DNA of 64,000 bases from Pseudomonadota bacterium (GCA_021323675.1 JAJPKP010000018.1:1-64000); one strand, 5' to 3'; shown: positions 8,645 to 17,591, counted from the stretch's first letter. Numbers and translations: made by a program. The notes: generated from the letters alone by a model not told the origin.

Positions 8645-10054
8645 ATGGAGACAAGGATCGCATCCGGATTTCAATCGTCGCCCACGCTTCGTTTTCTTGG
8701 CGCCGCCGGAACCGTTACCGGAAGCAAGTTTCTGGTTCAGCGCGGAGGTGCGGCCGTGCTTGTCGATTGCGGCCTGTTCCAGGGTTTGAAGGAAAACCGC
8801 CTGCGCAACTGGGATTCGCTTCCGGTCGATCCCCGCGCGATCCGATCGGTAGTCCTGACCCACGCGCATCTGGATCACAGCGGCTACCTGCCCGCGCTTT
8901 GCCGCAACGGCTTCAAGGGCAACGTATTTTCCAGCGCCGGAACGCATTCCCTGTGCAGAATACTGCTGCCTGACAGCGGCCGGCTGCAGGAAGAGGAAGC
9001 GGACTACGCCAATCGCAAAGGCTACTCGAAGCACACCCCGGCGCTGCCGCTCTACACCGAAGAGGAGGCATGGAAGGCTCTCGAGCGGTTTCATCCGGTA
9101 TCGTCCGGAGCGCCATTCGAGATCGCAGGCTGCCGCGTCAGTTTTCGTCGCGCCGGCCACATCCTGGGCGCATCGTCGGTGCTCGTCGAACTGGGAAACC
9201 GCCGAATCTTCTTCAGCGGAGACCTGGGACGTCCGCGCCATCCGATCCTGAAGGCGCCGGAGCCGCCGCCGAAGGCTGATGTAATAGTTGTCGAATCGAC
9301 TTACGGCGACCGCCTGCATGACGACAGCGGCGCACTCGCGGCATTTGCGGATGCGATCGTGCGCACCGCGGCGCGCGGCGGCACGATCATCGTGCCTTCA
9401 TTCGCGGTCGATCGGACCGAGGTCGTCCTGTTGCATCTGCGCCGCTTGCAGCAGGAACGCCGCATCCCCGCTCTCCCGATTCATGTGGACAGTCCGATGG
9501 CGCTCGCGGCGCTGAGACTCTACAAGGCCGCGATTACATCGCGCGAGCCGTCCATCGCTCCGGAAATTGCCGGCAAACCCGACATCCTGCATCCGGAGAA
9601 TCTCACCGAGGTGAAAACGATTGAGGAATCCATCGCATTGAACGAGAGGGAAGGGCCAATGATCATTATCTCGGCTTCCGGGATGGCGACCGGCGGGCGC
9701 GTTTTGCATCATCTCGCCAATCGCCTCCCGGACGAACGCAACACCGTCATCCTGGTTGGCTACCAGGCCGAAGGGACGCGCGGGCGCTCGATGCTGGACG
9801 GCGCCGAAACGGTGAAGATGCTGGGACGGTACGTTGCGGTCGGCGCCGAAATCGTCAGTATTCCGGCGTTTTCAGTCCACGCGGACCAGTCAGAGATAAT
9901 AAGCTGGCTCAAGAGCGCCGAAGCGTGCCCCGAAGTCGTGTACCTGGTCCACGGCGACCCCGGAGCCATCGACGCGCTGCGACAGAGGATTGAGTCGGAG
10001 CTCCGGTGGCAAACGGTCGTCCCGCGCTATCTCGAACGCGTGAGACTTGACTAG
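8645..10054 (+). CDS. Metallo-beta-lactamase/beta-CASP RNase-like protein (RNA-specificity domain)
   Basis: This 469-residue protein of the CPSF73/Ysh1-type family has the metal-binding HxHxDH motif THAHLDHSG near residue 78, a GHILGASS His further on and GDLGRPR. The beta-CASP segment includes VVESTYGDR, VPSFAVDRTE and VDSPMALAA. The C-terminal ISASGMATGGR and FSVHADQSE complete the catalytic and RNA-specificity motifs. All metal ligands appear intact, so nuclease activity on RNA is expected from the family. It sits 31 bases after the ABC permease and nine bases before the phosphorylase gene. The inference is a role in RNA turnover feeding nucleotide salvage. Confidence 0.9.
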   Translation: METRIASGFQSSPTLRFLGAAGTVTGSKFLVQRGGAAVLVDCGLFQGLKENRLRNWDSLPVDPRAIRSVVLTHAHLDHSGYLPALCRNGFKGNVFSSAGTHSLCRILLPDSGRLQEEEADYANRKGYSKHTPALPLYTEEEAWKALERFHPVSSGAPFEIAGCRVSFRRAGHILGASSVLVELGNRRIFFSGDLGRPRHPILKAPEPPPKADVIVVESTYGDRLHDDSGALAAFADAIVRTAARGGTIIVPSFAVDRTEVVLLHLRRLQQERRIPALPIHVDSPMALAALRLYKAAITSREPSIAPEIAGKPDILHPENLTEVKTIEESIALNEREGPMIIISASGMATGGRVLHHLANRLPDERNTVILVGYQAEGTRGRSMLDGAETVKMLGRYVAVGAEIVSIPAFSVHADQSEIISWLKSAEACPEVVYLVHGDPGAIDALRQRIESELRWQTVVPRYLERVRLD

Positions 10055-10062
10055 GAGACAAT

Positions 10063-11568
10063 ATGTTCCGCCTGAAGCATCTTCCCGTCGACACTCTGCG
10101 CGAGCACGTGATCATGATCCATGAACAGGCGGTGAGAAGCGGCAATCTCGGCTTCAATCCGCTGGATCGCGTGCGTGTCTCGGGCAGCGATCCGGCGACC
10201 GGAAAGTCTCGCGAGATAACCGGAGTGCTGAACTTCTGCCGCGATGCCCTGGTCGGCCCCGAGGAGGTAGGGCTCTCAGACGAAGCTTTTCACGATTTCG
10301 GGCTTCCCGAGGGCACGCTGGTCAGCGCAAGCCTTGCCGTCGCTCCTCACAGCGTGGACCTGGTCCGCGACAAGCTCGCCGGAAAGCGGCTCGATCGGAC
10401 GGGCTTCACGGCGATCCTCGCGGACGTCGCGGCGCGGCGTTATTCGCGCGTGGAATTGGCGATGTTTGTGCTGGCGTGCGCGCTCAAGCGCCTCGATCTC
10501 GCGGAGCTGGTTGATTACACGCACGCGATGATTGACACCGGTGACCAGCTCAAATTCGAGGCCGATATCGTCGCGGACAAGCACTGTATCGGCGGTATTC
10601 CGGGCAATCGCACGACCATGATCGTGGTGCCGATTCTCGCGTCCCTCGGCCTTACTATCCCGAAAACGTCCTCGCGCGCGATAACCTCTCCGGCCGGCAC
10701 CGCGGACACGATGGGCGTGCTGGCGGATGTATCGCTTTCCGCGGATCGCATCCATCAGGTCGTCAACCGCACCGGCGCCTGCATCGCATGGGGAGGGGCG
10801 CTGGAACTGGCGCCGGCCGATGACGTACTGATCACGGTGGAGCGGCCGATGGAACTGGACACGGAAGCGCAGATGGTCGCGTCGATACTGGCTAAAAAGA
10901 AGACCGTCAGCGCGACTCACGTGCTGATCGATATTCCCGTGGGTCCGTCAGCGAAAGTGCGCACCTACGCGGCCGCGGATCAGCTCGCATCGCTCTTTCG
11001 CGCGGTCGCGGCGCATCTCGATCTCCATCTGGAGGTGGCGCTCACCGATGCGCGCGCACCCGTCGGACGCGGGATCGGCCCGCGCCTTGAAGCCCTGGAT
11101 GTCCTTTCCGTGCTGCGTTGTGACGCGGATGCGCCCCAGGATTTGCGCGAGAAATCGCTCTATCTCGCTTCGAGGATTATCGAGATGAGCGGCAGGGTGC
11201 TGCCCGGCGCCGGATATCGCGAAGTGCGGCGCACCCTCGATTGCGGCGCGGCAATGGCGAAGTTTTCGGAAATCGTGGACGCGCAAGGTCCGCGCGACCT
11301 GCCTCCGGAAGCGCCTTATCGTTACACCGTCACCGCCCCCGCTGACGGCCGCATTCGCAATGTCGATTGCTGGGAAATCGCCCGGGTGGCAAAACGCGCC
11401 GGCGCGCCTGCCAACGTCGCGGCAGGCGTTAAAATGCTGAAATCCGTCGGCGACATATTGTCGAAGGGCGAGCCTCTGTTCGAGATTCACGCCTGCAGCA
11501 CGGAACAGCTCGAAACTGCCAGAGCCTATGCGCAGGAGCATCCAGGTATCATCACGATGGGCTTCTAG
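10063..11568 (+). CDS. AMP/thymidine phosphorylase family protein (archaeal-type, about 500 residues)
   Basis: This 501-residue protein belongs to the long AMP phosphorylase/putative thymidine phosphorylase family and differs from the shorter classical DeoA. An extra N-terminal domain of about 90 residues precedes the catalytic core DKHCIGGIPGNRTTM. The conserved KTSSRAITSPAGTADTM segment takes the place of the DeoA glycine-rich loop. Archaeal relatives phosphorolyse AMP, CMP or UMP to ribose-1,5-bisphosphate, while the bacterial members are mostly uncharacterised. I cannot separate the two substrates from sequence. It follows the beta-CASP gene by eight bases, so nuclease and phosphorylase are probably co-expressed. 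No RuBisCO or ribose-1,5-bisphosphate isomerase gene is in the window. Confidence 0.85.
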   Translation: MFRLKHLPVDTLREHVIMIHEQAVRSGNLGFNPLDRVRVSGSDPATGKSREITGVLNFCRDALVGPEEVGLSDEAFHDFGLPEGTLVSASLAVAPHSVDLVRDKLAGKRLDRTGFTAILADVAARRYSRVELAMFVLACALKRLDLAELVDYTHAMIDTGDQLKFEADIVADKHCIGGIPGNRTTMIVVPILASLGLTIPKTSSRAITSPAGTADTMGVLADVSLSADRIHQVVNRTGACIAWGGALELAPADDVLITVERPMELDTEAQMVASILAKKKTVSATHVLIDIPVGPSAKVRTYAAADQLASLFRAVAAHLDLHLEVALTDARAPVGRGIGPRLEALDVLSVLRCDADAPQDLREKSLYLASRIIEMSGRVLPGAGYREVRRTLDCGAAMAKFSEIVDAQGPRDLPPEAPYRYTVTAPADGRIRNVDCWEIARVAKRAGAPANVAAGVKMLKSVGDILSKGEPLFEIHACSTEQLETARAYAQEHPGIITMGF

Positions 11569-11695
11569 GAGCAGGCCAGTTCGTGCCGCGCGGCGCAAAG
11601 CGGTTTGCGCCCGCCAAAGAAAATAACGGATGTGAAACTGGCGGTACTTTGCCAGGTGCCCGCCGCGGGATGTAACACTTGAGCCAGGAGAGACT

Positions 11696-13975
11696 ATGGC
11701 GCGCCGGCCGATGCTGATTTCTCGTTGGTGGTTGCAGGGAGCGATCCTGACCTACCTGTTCGGATTCCTCGTCCTCGGCATCCTCGCCTACATGACCTAC
11801 TCCGACGAGCCGCCGCTTCCGGCGCGAATGGTTACGCAAAGCGGCGACGTCCTGTTTACATCGCGAGACGTCATGGACGGGATGCATGTGTTCGAACGCT
11901 ACGGGCTGATGGAATACGGCACCGTGTACGGTCATGGGGCGTACCTGGGGCCGGACTTCACCGCTCAGTATCTGCATCGCGAAGCCGAGTCGCTCGTTCA
12001 ATCTTACGAGAATGCCGCGGGCGCGACGCAATCGGCCGCCGCTCGCGTCGCTGAAGAGTTGCATCGCAACACCTACGATCCCGGCACGGGAACGGTGACC
12101 GTCAGTGACGCGCGCGGCGCCGCGTTCGTAGAGCTGCGCGGCTATTATGAGCGGATGTTCGGGGCGAGTTCCTCGGAATCGGGATTGCAGGCGCATTCGA
12201 TCGCCGACCGCGCCGATATCGACAAGCTCGCCGATTTCTTCGCGTGGACGGCGTGGACGGCGGCGGCGGATCGCCCCGGCCGCGATTATTCTTACACCAA
12301 CAACTGGCCGCCCGAACCTTTGGCCGGCAACTCAGTCACCGCCGATGCGGTTGCGTGGAGCGTCATATCGATCATCTTCCTGCTGGGCGGGATGGGAATC
12401 GTGCTGTTTTTCTTCGGGCGCTATGACTGGCTCGGATGGACCGAGAGCGCGGCTGAGATCAGGTTTCTGCCGGTCGAGACGGTGGGTCTGACACCCGCAC
12501 AGCGGGTGGTCGTATGGTATCTGCTGGTGACTTCCGCGCTGTTCGTTTTGCAAACGCTGGTTGGCGGGCTCACCGCGCACTACCGGGCGGAACCGTCGAA
12601 CTTCTTCGGTTTCGACATTTCGGCGCTGATTCCCTACAACCTCGCGAGGACCTGGCACGTCCAGCTCGCGATTTTCTGGGTTGCGACTTCATATCTCGCG
12701 GCGGGTATCTTCCTCGCACCGCTCATCTCGGGCCACGAGCCGAAGGGACAGGCGGCGCTGTCGGTGGTTTTGCTGGGCGCGCTGGCGATAGTGGTCTTCG
12801 GCAGCATGGCGGGAGAATACGCGAGCATCAGGGGATGGTTGACCAAAGGATGGTTCTGGCTGGGCGATCAGGGATGGGAATATCTCGACCTCGGGCGGCT
12901 CTGGCAGGTGCTGCTGATAGCCGGCCTGGTGCTGTGGGTGGTTATCTTGTGGCGTGGATTGCGCCGAAAGCTCGCTACGGAATCATTCGGAAATCTCCCC
13001 TGGTTGCTGCTCTACGCCGCGCTCGCGATCCCCGGCTTCTATGCGGTAGGACTGCTGGCCAGCCCAAACAGCGGATTCGTCGTGATTGATTTCTGGCGAT
13101 TCTGGGTAGTCCATCTGTGGGTCGAGGACTTCCTTGAACTGTTCACCACCGTAGTGGTTGCCTACCTGTTTGTCTTGCTTGGGACGGTGCGCGAGAGCAC
13201 CGCGATTCGCGTCATCTACCTCGACATTATTCTCTATTCAGTCGGCGGCGTGATCGGGACGATGCACCATCTTTACTTCAGCGGCACACCCGCCGCGCAC
13301 ATGGCGCTGGGCGCCGCCTTCTCGGCGATGGAAGTGATTCCGCTGCTGCTGCTCACTCTGGAGGCCTGGGCGTTCATACGCTCCGGCGAGCGTTCGATGG
13401 CTCCGAACGAGCATCCCCATCGCTGGGCCGTATGGTTCCTGATCGCGACCGGCCTATGGAATTTTCTCGGCGCCGGGGTGTTCGGTTTCCTGATCAACCT
13501 GCCGGTGGTGAGTTACTACGAGATCGGAACCGGCCTGACCGCCAATCATGCGCATACCGCGATGATGGGTGTTTACGGGATGCTGGCTGTGGGGTTGCTG
13601 CTGTTTTGCCTCAGGTATCAGATGCGTCCCGAGGCGTGGAGCGACCGGCTGGCCGGCATCTCGTTCTGGTCATTGAATCTCGGCCTTGCGTGGATGGCCT
13701 TTTGCAATCTGTTTCCGGTTGGGATCGTTCAGCTCTACGACGCGGTGAAAGTAGGTTATTGGCACGCGCGTGCCGCCGCATTTATCGAGACACCCTGGGT
13801 GCATGCGCTCGAATGGCTGCGGCTGCCGGGCGACGTGCTGTTCATCGTGGGTGGCGCGCTGCCGCTCCTGGTTCTATGCGTCCGCGGCGTGATCTATCCG
13901 AGTGCGGCGCGCGTGTCGGGCGAACAGGTTTCAACGCGGCTCTTTACCGCGGAAGTTGAACGAGATGTCGCATGA
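11696..13975 (+). CDS. norZ: Quinol-dependent nitric oxide reductase, single-subunit (qNor)
   Basis: This 759-residue membrane protein has about fourteen helices. A large N-terminal extracytoplasmic domain (residues 40-215) replaces the cytochrome c subunit of cNor. The catalytic features are conserved: VVHLWVEDFLELFTT, MHHLYFSGTP carrying the paired non-haem iron histidines, and SAMEVIPLLLL with the expected Glu. The haem ligands lie in TWHVQLAIFW and TANHAHTAMMG. The paired histidines and the Glu argue for ordinary NO reduction (2 NO to N2O) over the NO dismutase variant, in which these positions change. ATG 11696 is preceded by a good AGGAGA. The gene lies 127 bases after the phosphorylase gene and probably has its own promoter. 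Confidence 0.93.
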   Translation: MARRPMLISRWWLQGAILTYLFGFLVLGILAYMTYSDEPPLPARMVTQSGDVLFTSRDVMDGMHVFERYGLMEYGTVYGHGAYLGPDFTAQYLHREAESLVQSYENAAGATQSAAARVAEELHRNTYDPGTGTVTVSDARGAAFVELRGYYERMFGASSSESGLQAHSIADRADIDKLADFFAWTAWTAAADRPGRDYSYTNNWPPEPLAGNSVTADAVAWSVISIIFLLGGMGIVLFFFGRYDWLGWTESAAEIRFLPVETVGLTPAQRVVVWYLLVTSALFVLQTLVGGLTAHYRAEPSNFFGFDISALIPYNLARTWHVQLAIFWVATSYLAAGIFLAPLISGHEPKGQAALSVVLLGALAIVVFGSMAGEYASIRGWLTKGWFWLGDQGWEYLDLGRLWQVLLIAGLVLWVVILWRGLRRKLATESFGNLPWLLLYAALAIPGFYAVGLLASPNSGFVVIDFWRFWVVHLWVEDFLELFTTVVVAYLFVLLGTVRESTAIRVIYLDIILYSVGGVIGTMHHLYFSGTPAAHMALGAAFSAMEVIPLLLLTLEAWAFIRSGERSMAPNEHPHRWAVWFLIATGLWNFLGAGVFGFLINLPVVSYYEIGTGLTANHAHTAMMGVYGMLAVGLLLFCLRYQMRPEAWSDRLAGISFWSLNLGLAWMAFCNLFPVGIVQLYDAVKVGYWHARAAAFIETPWVHALEWLRLPGDVLFIVGGALPLLVLCVRGVIYPSAARVSGEQVSTRLFTAEVERDVA

Positions 13976-13996
13976 ACCGCCTGCGGCGCCCGCGCC

Positions 13997-14362
13997 CTAC
14001 ACTGAGTCGCTTTCCTCGGGGAGTTCCAGGAGCGAGACCGGTGTGTAGCGCGGCTGGTCCACTCCCATCAGATTCACGTCACGCGGTTCGAGATAACGAA
14101 CCGCGGCGGTTGTGATGCCGACCATGACGGGAGGAGTGCCGTCGCGATCGTTTGCCATCCGGCATTCGAAGCGCACCACGACTCGAGTTTTGTTCTCTAC
14201 TGTCCTCAGGCCCTCAACCGTGCCGGGCCACCATCGCCCCCGGCCAAGGCGCACTACCCAGATCCAGACCGTTGCTCCCACCTTGAGGCTCTGCACTTGC
14301 CCTGAACGCATCGACAACGCTCCCGTTTTTGGACTTCGATGCCAGTGCACAACGCATTGCAT
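13997..14362 (-). CDS. Small hypothetical protein with a Tudor/PWWP-like motif
   Basis: This 121-residue basic-to-acidic protein is not recognised as any named family. Its core reads GATVWIWVVRLGRGRWWPGTVE (residues 29-50, quoted in parts: GATVWIWV, GRGRWWPGTVE). The following VVVRFECR and RYLEPRD look like strands of a small beta-barrel of the Tudor, SH3-like or PWWP type. It is convergent with the NO reductase gene and upstream of nothing obvious. An internal ATG at residue 18 is an alternative start. The residue pattern looks like a real conserved protein, but without homologues I cannot assign a function. Confidence 0.5.
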   Translation of the reverse strand: MQCVVHWHRSPKTGALSMRSGQVQSLKVGATVWIWVVRLGRGRWWPGTVEGLRTVENKTRVVVRFECRMANDRDGTPPVMVGITTAAVRYLEPRDVNLMGVDQPRYTPVSLLELPEESDSV

Positions 14363-14472
14363 TGGACTTCAATTTGATGCCGCAACTCATCGTCTGTTTA
14401 CTGTGGATGCGAACTATTTGACACTGGTTAAAAGCAATCTCTGAAAAGGTCAATCCTCGTTTCCGGAGCGGT

Positions 14473-15195
14473 TCACGGGGGCAGAGACAGATTCCGTTCC
14501 GCTCTTGAAAGCGCCGCGAAAATTGCTTCGCGCGTGGGCGCCGTCATCAGGGTCCGCAGGGTTTCGGGCCGCGCGCACATCTGCGGAAGTTTCGCCAGCC
14601 ACGGAAGATGCAACTCGTGAAACTTCAGGCCGAGAACGAAGAACAGATGGGTCAGGCCGCCGTCCAGCGCATCGAAATCGACGCCGCCGCGCGATCGCCC
14701 CAATACCATGAATGGCTTGAAAACCTGCTCGGGATGCCGCTGCAGGGTGTGAAGGAATGCGATGCCGTTGCCGGTGGCGCTCGGCATTACGTTCTCGCGC
14801 TCGATGAGCGCGCCGACGAACCAGGTTTTGTCGCGGACGAGCTTGAGGCTCATGGCCAGCGCGGCCAGTTCCTCGATTACCCCGGTCTTCGTGGTCGCGC
14901 GCAGCTCAGGAATTATGTGGGTCGGCTGAAAACAACTGTCCAGCGTGAGCAGGCGGCGCGGCACCGGTTTGGCCGGATTAACCTCGGGCTGCGGCGGTGT
15001 CACCCCCAGCATCTGATCGTCGAGCCAGGTGTCCAGCATCGCCTTGCGAAAGCGCCACTGGTTTCCGATTTTGACGCCGGGAAGTGCTCCTTCCGCGACG
15101 AGTTTCAGCACCGTCCTTTCATTCACGTTCAGGTATGCCGCGACCTGCCGCACCGTCATCAGATGATCGGTTATCGGCGCCGCTGCCTGGGTCAT
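14473..15195 (-). CDS. Excisionase-type HTH fused to a PTS EIIA(Ntr)-like domain
   Basis: This protein of about 240 residues has two domains. Residues 8-60 form an excisionase/MerR-like helix-turn-helix (LMTVRQVAAYLNVNERTVLKL, then PGVKIGNQWRFRKAMLDTWL, quoted in parts: LMTVRQVAAYLNV, GVKIGNQWRFRK). From about residue 90 there is a PtsN/EIIA-fructose-like fold with NGIAFLHT, where the His matches the phosphorylation site of GIAIPH motifs. That makes it a candidate phosphorylation-sensing DNA-binding protein. ATG 15195 has AAGGTCAGGA just upstream; a GTG at 15216 would add seven residues. It is divergent from the Ehr-like operon, so control of that operon is plausible but unproven. Confidence 0.8.
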   Translation of the reverse strand: MTQAAAPITDHLMTVRQVAAYLNVNERTVLKLVAEGALPGVKIGNQWRFRKAMLDTWLDDQMLGVTPPQPEVNPAKPVPRRLLTLDSCFQPTHIIPELRATTKTGVIEELAALAMSLKLVRDKTWFVGALIERENVMPSATGNGIAFLHTLQRHPEQVFKPFMVLGRSRGGVDFDALDGGLTHLFFVLGLKFHELHLPWLAKLPQMCARPETLRTLMTAPTREAIFAALSRAERNLSLPP

Positions 15196-15623
15196 TTTCC
15201 TGACCTTGTTTGACACCGACCTAGTATTACGTCAGATTACCTAGAACTGCAATTGTTTACGTTCAAATGCATTCCCGATTTGAGACCCTTCGCCTTCGGC
15301 CTGTAGAACGGCTCGGCAAGCTCCCGATTAATCCTCTCCCGGCGACGGTTGGAACGGCCGGGACCGCATGCGGGATGCGCAATCGTGTCAGTCGCAGGAT
15401 GTCGATGCGCTGCTAGGCCGCTTTACAAGTCTATCGGGACATTCGAGCCTCACCTTCCAGTCGTCAGAGTATGTTTTTGCAGCTTTTCTTCGAATCAAGC
15501 GATTCAAAGCCCGGATCGCCGCTCGCCGCCGGAGAGTCCGGCGATCCGATCCGGTCTCAATTCGGTACCACCTCGCGAGTTCGCGGCGCGAAGGCGCAGC
15601 CAGCCACGGGTAGTTTCTAAACC
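15196..15623. other. Divergent control region between the HTH-EIIA gene and the Ehr-like operon
   Basis: This 428-base gap holds no convincing gene. The 70 bases next to the regulator gene are AT-rich compared with the rest of the window and contain the promoter-like and repeat elements listed separately. The half nearer the operon is GC-rich, and I found no sigma-54 or FNR-type site in it. Confidence 0.6.
15219..15266 (-). promoter_or_regulatory. Candidate promoter with ACCTAG/ATTAC direct repeats
   Basis: Read on the minus strand, TTGAAC (15266-15261) is followed after 17 bases by TAGGTA (15243-15238), a plausible -35/-10 pair about 40 bases upstream of the HTH-EIIA start. On the plus strand ACCTAG occurs at 15219-15224 and 15239-15244, exactly 20 bases apart. 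ATTAC occurs at 15226-15230 and 15236-15240, ten bases apart. Repeats on the same helix face that overlap the -10 suggest an operator, perhaps for autoregulation. The assignment is tentative. Confidence 0.35.
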
Positions 15624-17591
15624 GTGGCCGGTCTCTTGCTTTCGATAGCGCTCTTTGGCGCCGGCGCTGCGGGCGCGCTTATCTTCGCCAATCATGGCCG
15701 TTGGACCACTTATGCGGGAGTCGGCGGTGTGGTGGCTGGATGCGCGGTTGGGATAGTGCCCGCGCTTCGCGCCGCCCTCGGTGGGCCTGTCGAGTCAATT
15801 CATGCCGGATGGGCGGTGCCATACGGCAGCTTTTTCTTGCGGCTTGACGCGTTGTCGGGATTCTTCCTGCTGCCGGTGTTCGCGATCTGTCCGCTCGCGG
15901 CGATCTATGGAGCTGGCTACCTGGAAGCGTTTCGTCCAAAGAAGTCGCTTGCGCCTCCCTGGTTCCTGTTCAACTTGCTGGCCGCCAGCATGGCCATGGT
16001 CATCGTCGCGCGAAACGGACTCCTGTTTCTGGCCGCGTGGGAGATGATGGCGCTGTCGTCGCTGTTCCTGGTTACATTCGAGGATGAGAAGGAAGAGGTG
16101 CGGCGTGCGGGATGGATCTATCTGGTTGCCAGTCATGCCGGAACCGCGTTTTTGTTCGCGCTTTTCATCCTGCTCGGACGCGCTCACGGTTCGCTGGACT
16201 TCGATCGCTTTGATGCGTCCGCGGGGACGGGCCTGCTCTTCGCGCTTGCGCTGATTGGGTTTGGAACCAAGGCGGGATTCGTTCCGCTCCACGTATGGCT
16301 GCCGCAAGCGCATCCGGCCGCTCCGAGCCACGTCTCAGCCGTGATGTCGGCGGTGATGATCAACACCGGCATCTACGGATTGTTGAGAGTGTTCACGCTG
16401 ATCGGGCCGCTGCCCGCGTGGTGCGGATGGCTCCTGTGCGTGGTCGGAATTCTGTCCGCGCTCACCGGCGCGCTACACGCGCTGGCGCAGCGCGACTTGA
16501 AGCGCCTGCTGGCGTACAGCTCGGTCGAAAATGCGGGAATAATCGCGCTTGGGATCGGCGTCGGCCTAATCGGAATTGCGTCGAAGAGTCCGCTGGTGGC
16601 CTGCGCCGGATTTGCCGGCGGGCTGCTTCACTTGCTCAACCACTCCCTTTTCAAAAGCCTGCTGTTCCTGACCGCCGGCGCGGTCGTGCACGGGTCGCAC
16701 ACGCGCGATCTTGACCGGCTTGGCGGGCTTCTCAAACGGATGCCGGTTACGGGCGTTCTGTTCGCGGTCGGAGCCGTGGCGGTTTCAGCATTGCCGCCGC
16801 TCAACGGCCTGATCGGCGAGTTTCTCGTTTATCTTGCGAGCTTGAGAGGGATCGCGGAATTCGACGGCGGCGGCCTGACGGTTCTGGTCTCCGCGTTTGC
16901 CGCGCTGGCGGCCGCCGGGGGATTTGCCGCGGTTGCTTTTGCAAAGGCCTTTGGCATCGCCTTTCTGGGCCATCCGCGCAGCGAATCGGCGGAGCATGCC
17001 AGAGACCCCGGATGGACGATGCTCGCGCCCGCGACGGTGCTGGCGGCGGCGTGCGCGCTTGCGGGAAGCTTCGGCGCACGGCTGGTTGCCGCCATCGCGC
17101 CACTGATCGCGAGCATCACCGGGATGCCCGATGCGAAGAGCTATCTGAGCGGCGCCGCAAATGCGGTCGCGCACGTTGCATTCGTGGGTGGAGCACTGGC
17201 CGGAATCTCACTGGTGGTTATGGCGGCGCGCTCGCGCCTGCTGGCAGGCCGAAAAGTCCGATCGGCGCTGACGTGGGATTGCGGTTACTACCGGCCGGCG
17301 CCGCGGATGCAGTACACGGGCTCGTCATTTGTTCAACCGCTGACGGCTGCGTTCGCCGCGGTACTCGGAACCCGAATCCGCGTGATCGAGCCGCGCGGTC
17401 TGTTCCCATCCGATGCGAGCCTCACGACCGAAGCGCGCGATCCTTATCAGGACCGGCTGTTTGCGTCCTTGTTCGGAGCGATCGGCCGCGGACTCTCGAT
17501 GCTGCGGCCGCTTCAACAGGGGCTGGTTCAACTTTACGTCCTGTACATCGCGATCACGCTGATCGCGCTTTTACTCTGGCAGTTCGCCTGA
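15624..17591 (+). CDS. hyfB: HyfB/HycC-type proton-translocating antiporter-like subunit
   Basis: This 655-residue membrane protein of the NuoL/MrpA family has about sixteen helices. The expected proton-path residues are present: the Glu of WEMMALSSLF, the Lys of GFGTKAGFVPLHVWLP and the segment HLLNHSLFKSLLF. A C-terminal extension contains TWDCGYYRP and RMQYTGSSF, which is typical of HyfB/HycC and not of NuoL. It starts with GTG and no clear ribosome-binding site. It opens a six-gene operon with only small gaps or overlaps, which forms the membrane and peripheral arms of an Ehr-like complex. Confidence 0.9.
   Translation: MAGLLLSIALFGAGAAGALIFANHGRWTTYAGVGGVVAGCAVGIVPALRAALGGPVESIHAGWAVPYGSFFLRLDALSGFFLLPVFAICPLAAIYGAGYLEAFRPKKSLAPPWFLFNLLAASMAMVIVARNGLLFLAAWEMMALSSLFLVTFEDEKEEVRRAGWIYLVASHAGTAFLFALFILLGRAHGSLDFDRFDASAGTGLLFALALIGFGTKAGFVPLHVWLPQAHPAAPSHVSAVMSAVMINTGIYGLLRVFTLIGPLPAWCGWLLCVVGILSALTGALHALAQRDLKRLLAYSSVENAGIIALGIGVGLIGIASKSPLVACAGFAGGLLHLLNHSLFKSLLFLTAGAVVHGSHTRDLDRLGGLLKRMPVTGVLFAVGAVAVSALPPLNGLIGEFLVYLASLRGIAEFDGGGLTVLVSAFAALAAAGGFAAVAFAKAFGIAFLGHPRSESAEHARDPGWTMLAPATVLAAACALAGSFGARLVAAIAPLIASITGMPDAKSYLSGAANAVAHVAFVGGALAGISLVVMAARSRLLAGRKVRSALTWDCGYYRPAPRMQYTGSSFVQPLTAAFAAVLGTRIRVIEPRGLFPSDASLTTEARDPYQDRLFASLFGAIGRGLSMLRPLQQGLVQLYVLYIAITLIALLLWQFA

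Noticed and set aside
11650..11675. Sigma-54-like TGGCGGTACTTTGC upstream of the NO reductase gene
   Set aside because: GG and GC are separated by nine bases, and sigma-54 promoters need ten; the -24 half is also imperfect.
11696..13975. NO dismutase (Nod) identity for the qNor-family protein
   Set aside because: The paired iron-ligand histidines and the active-site Glu are retained, which fits NO reductase.
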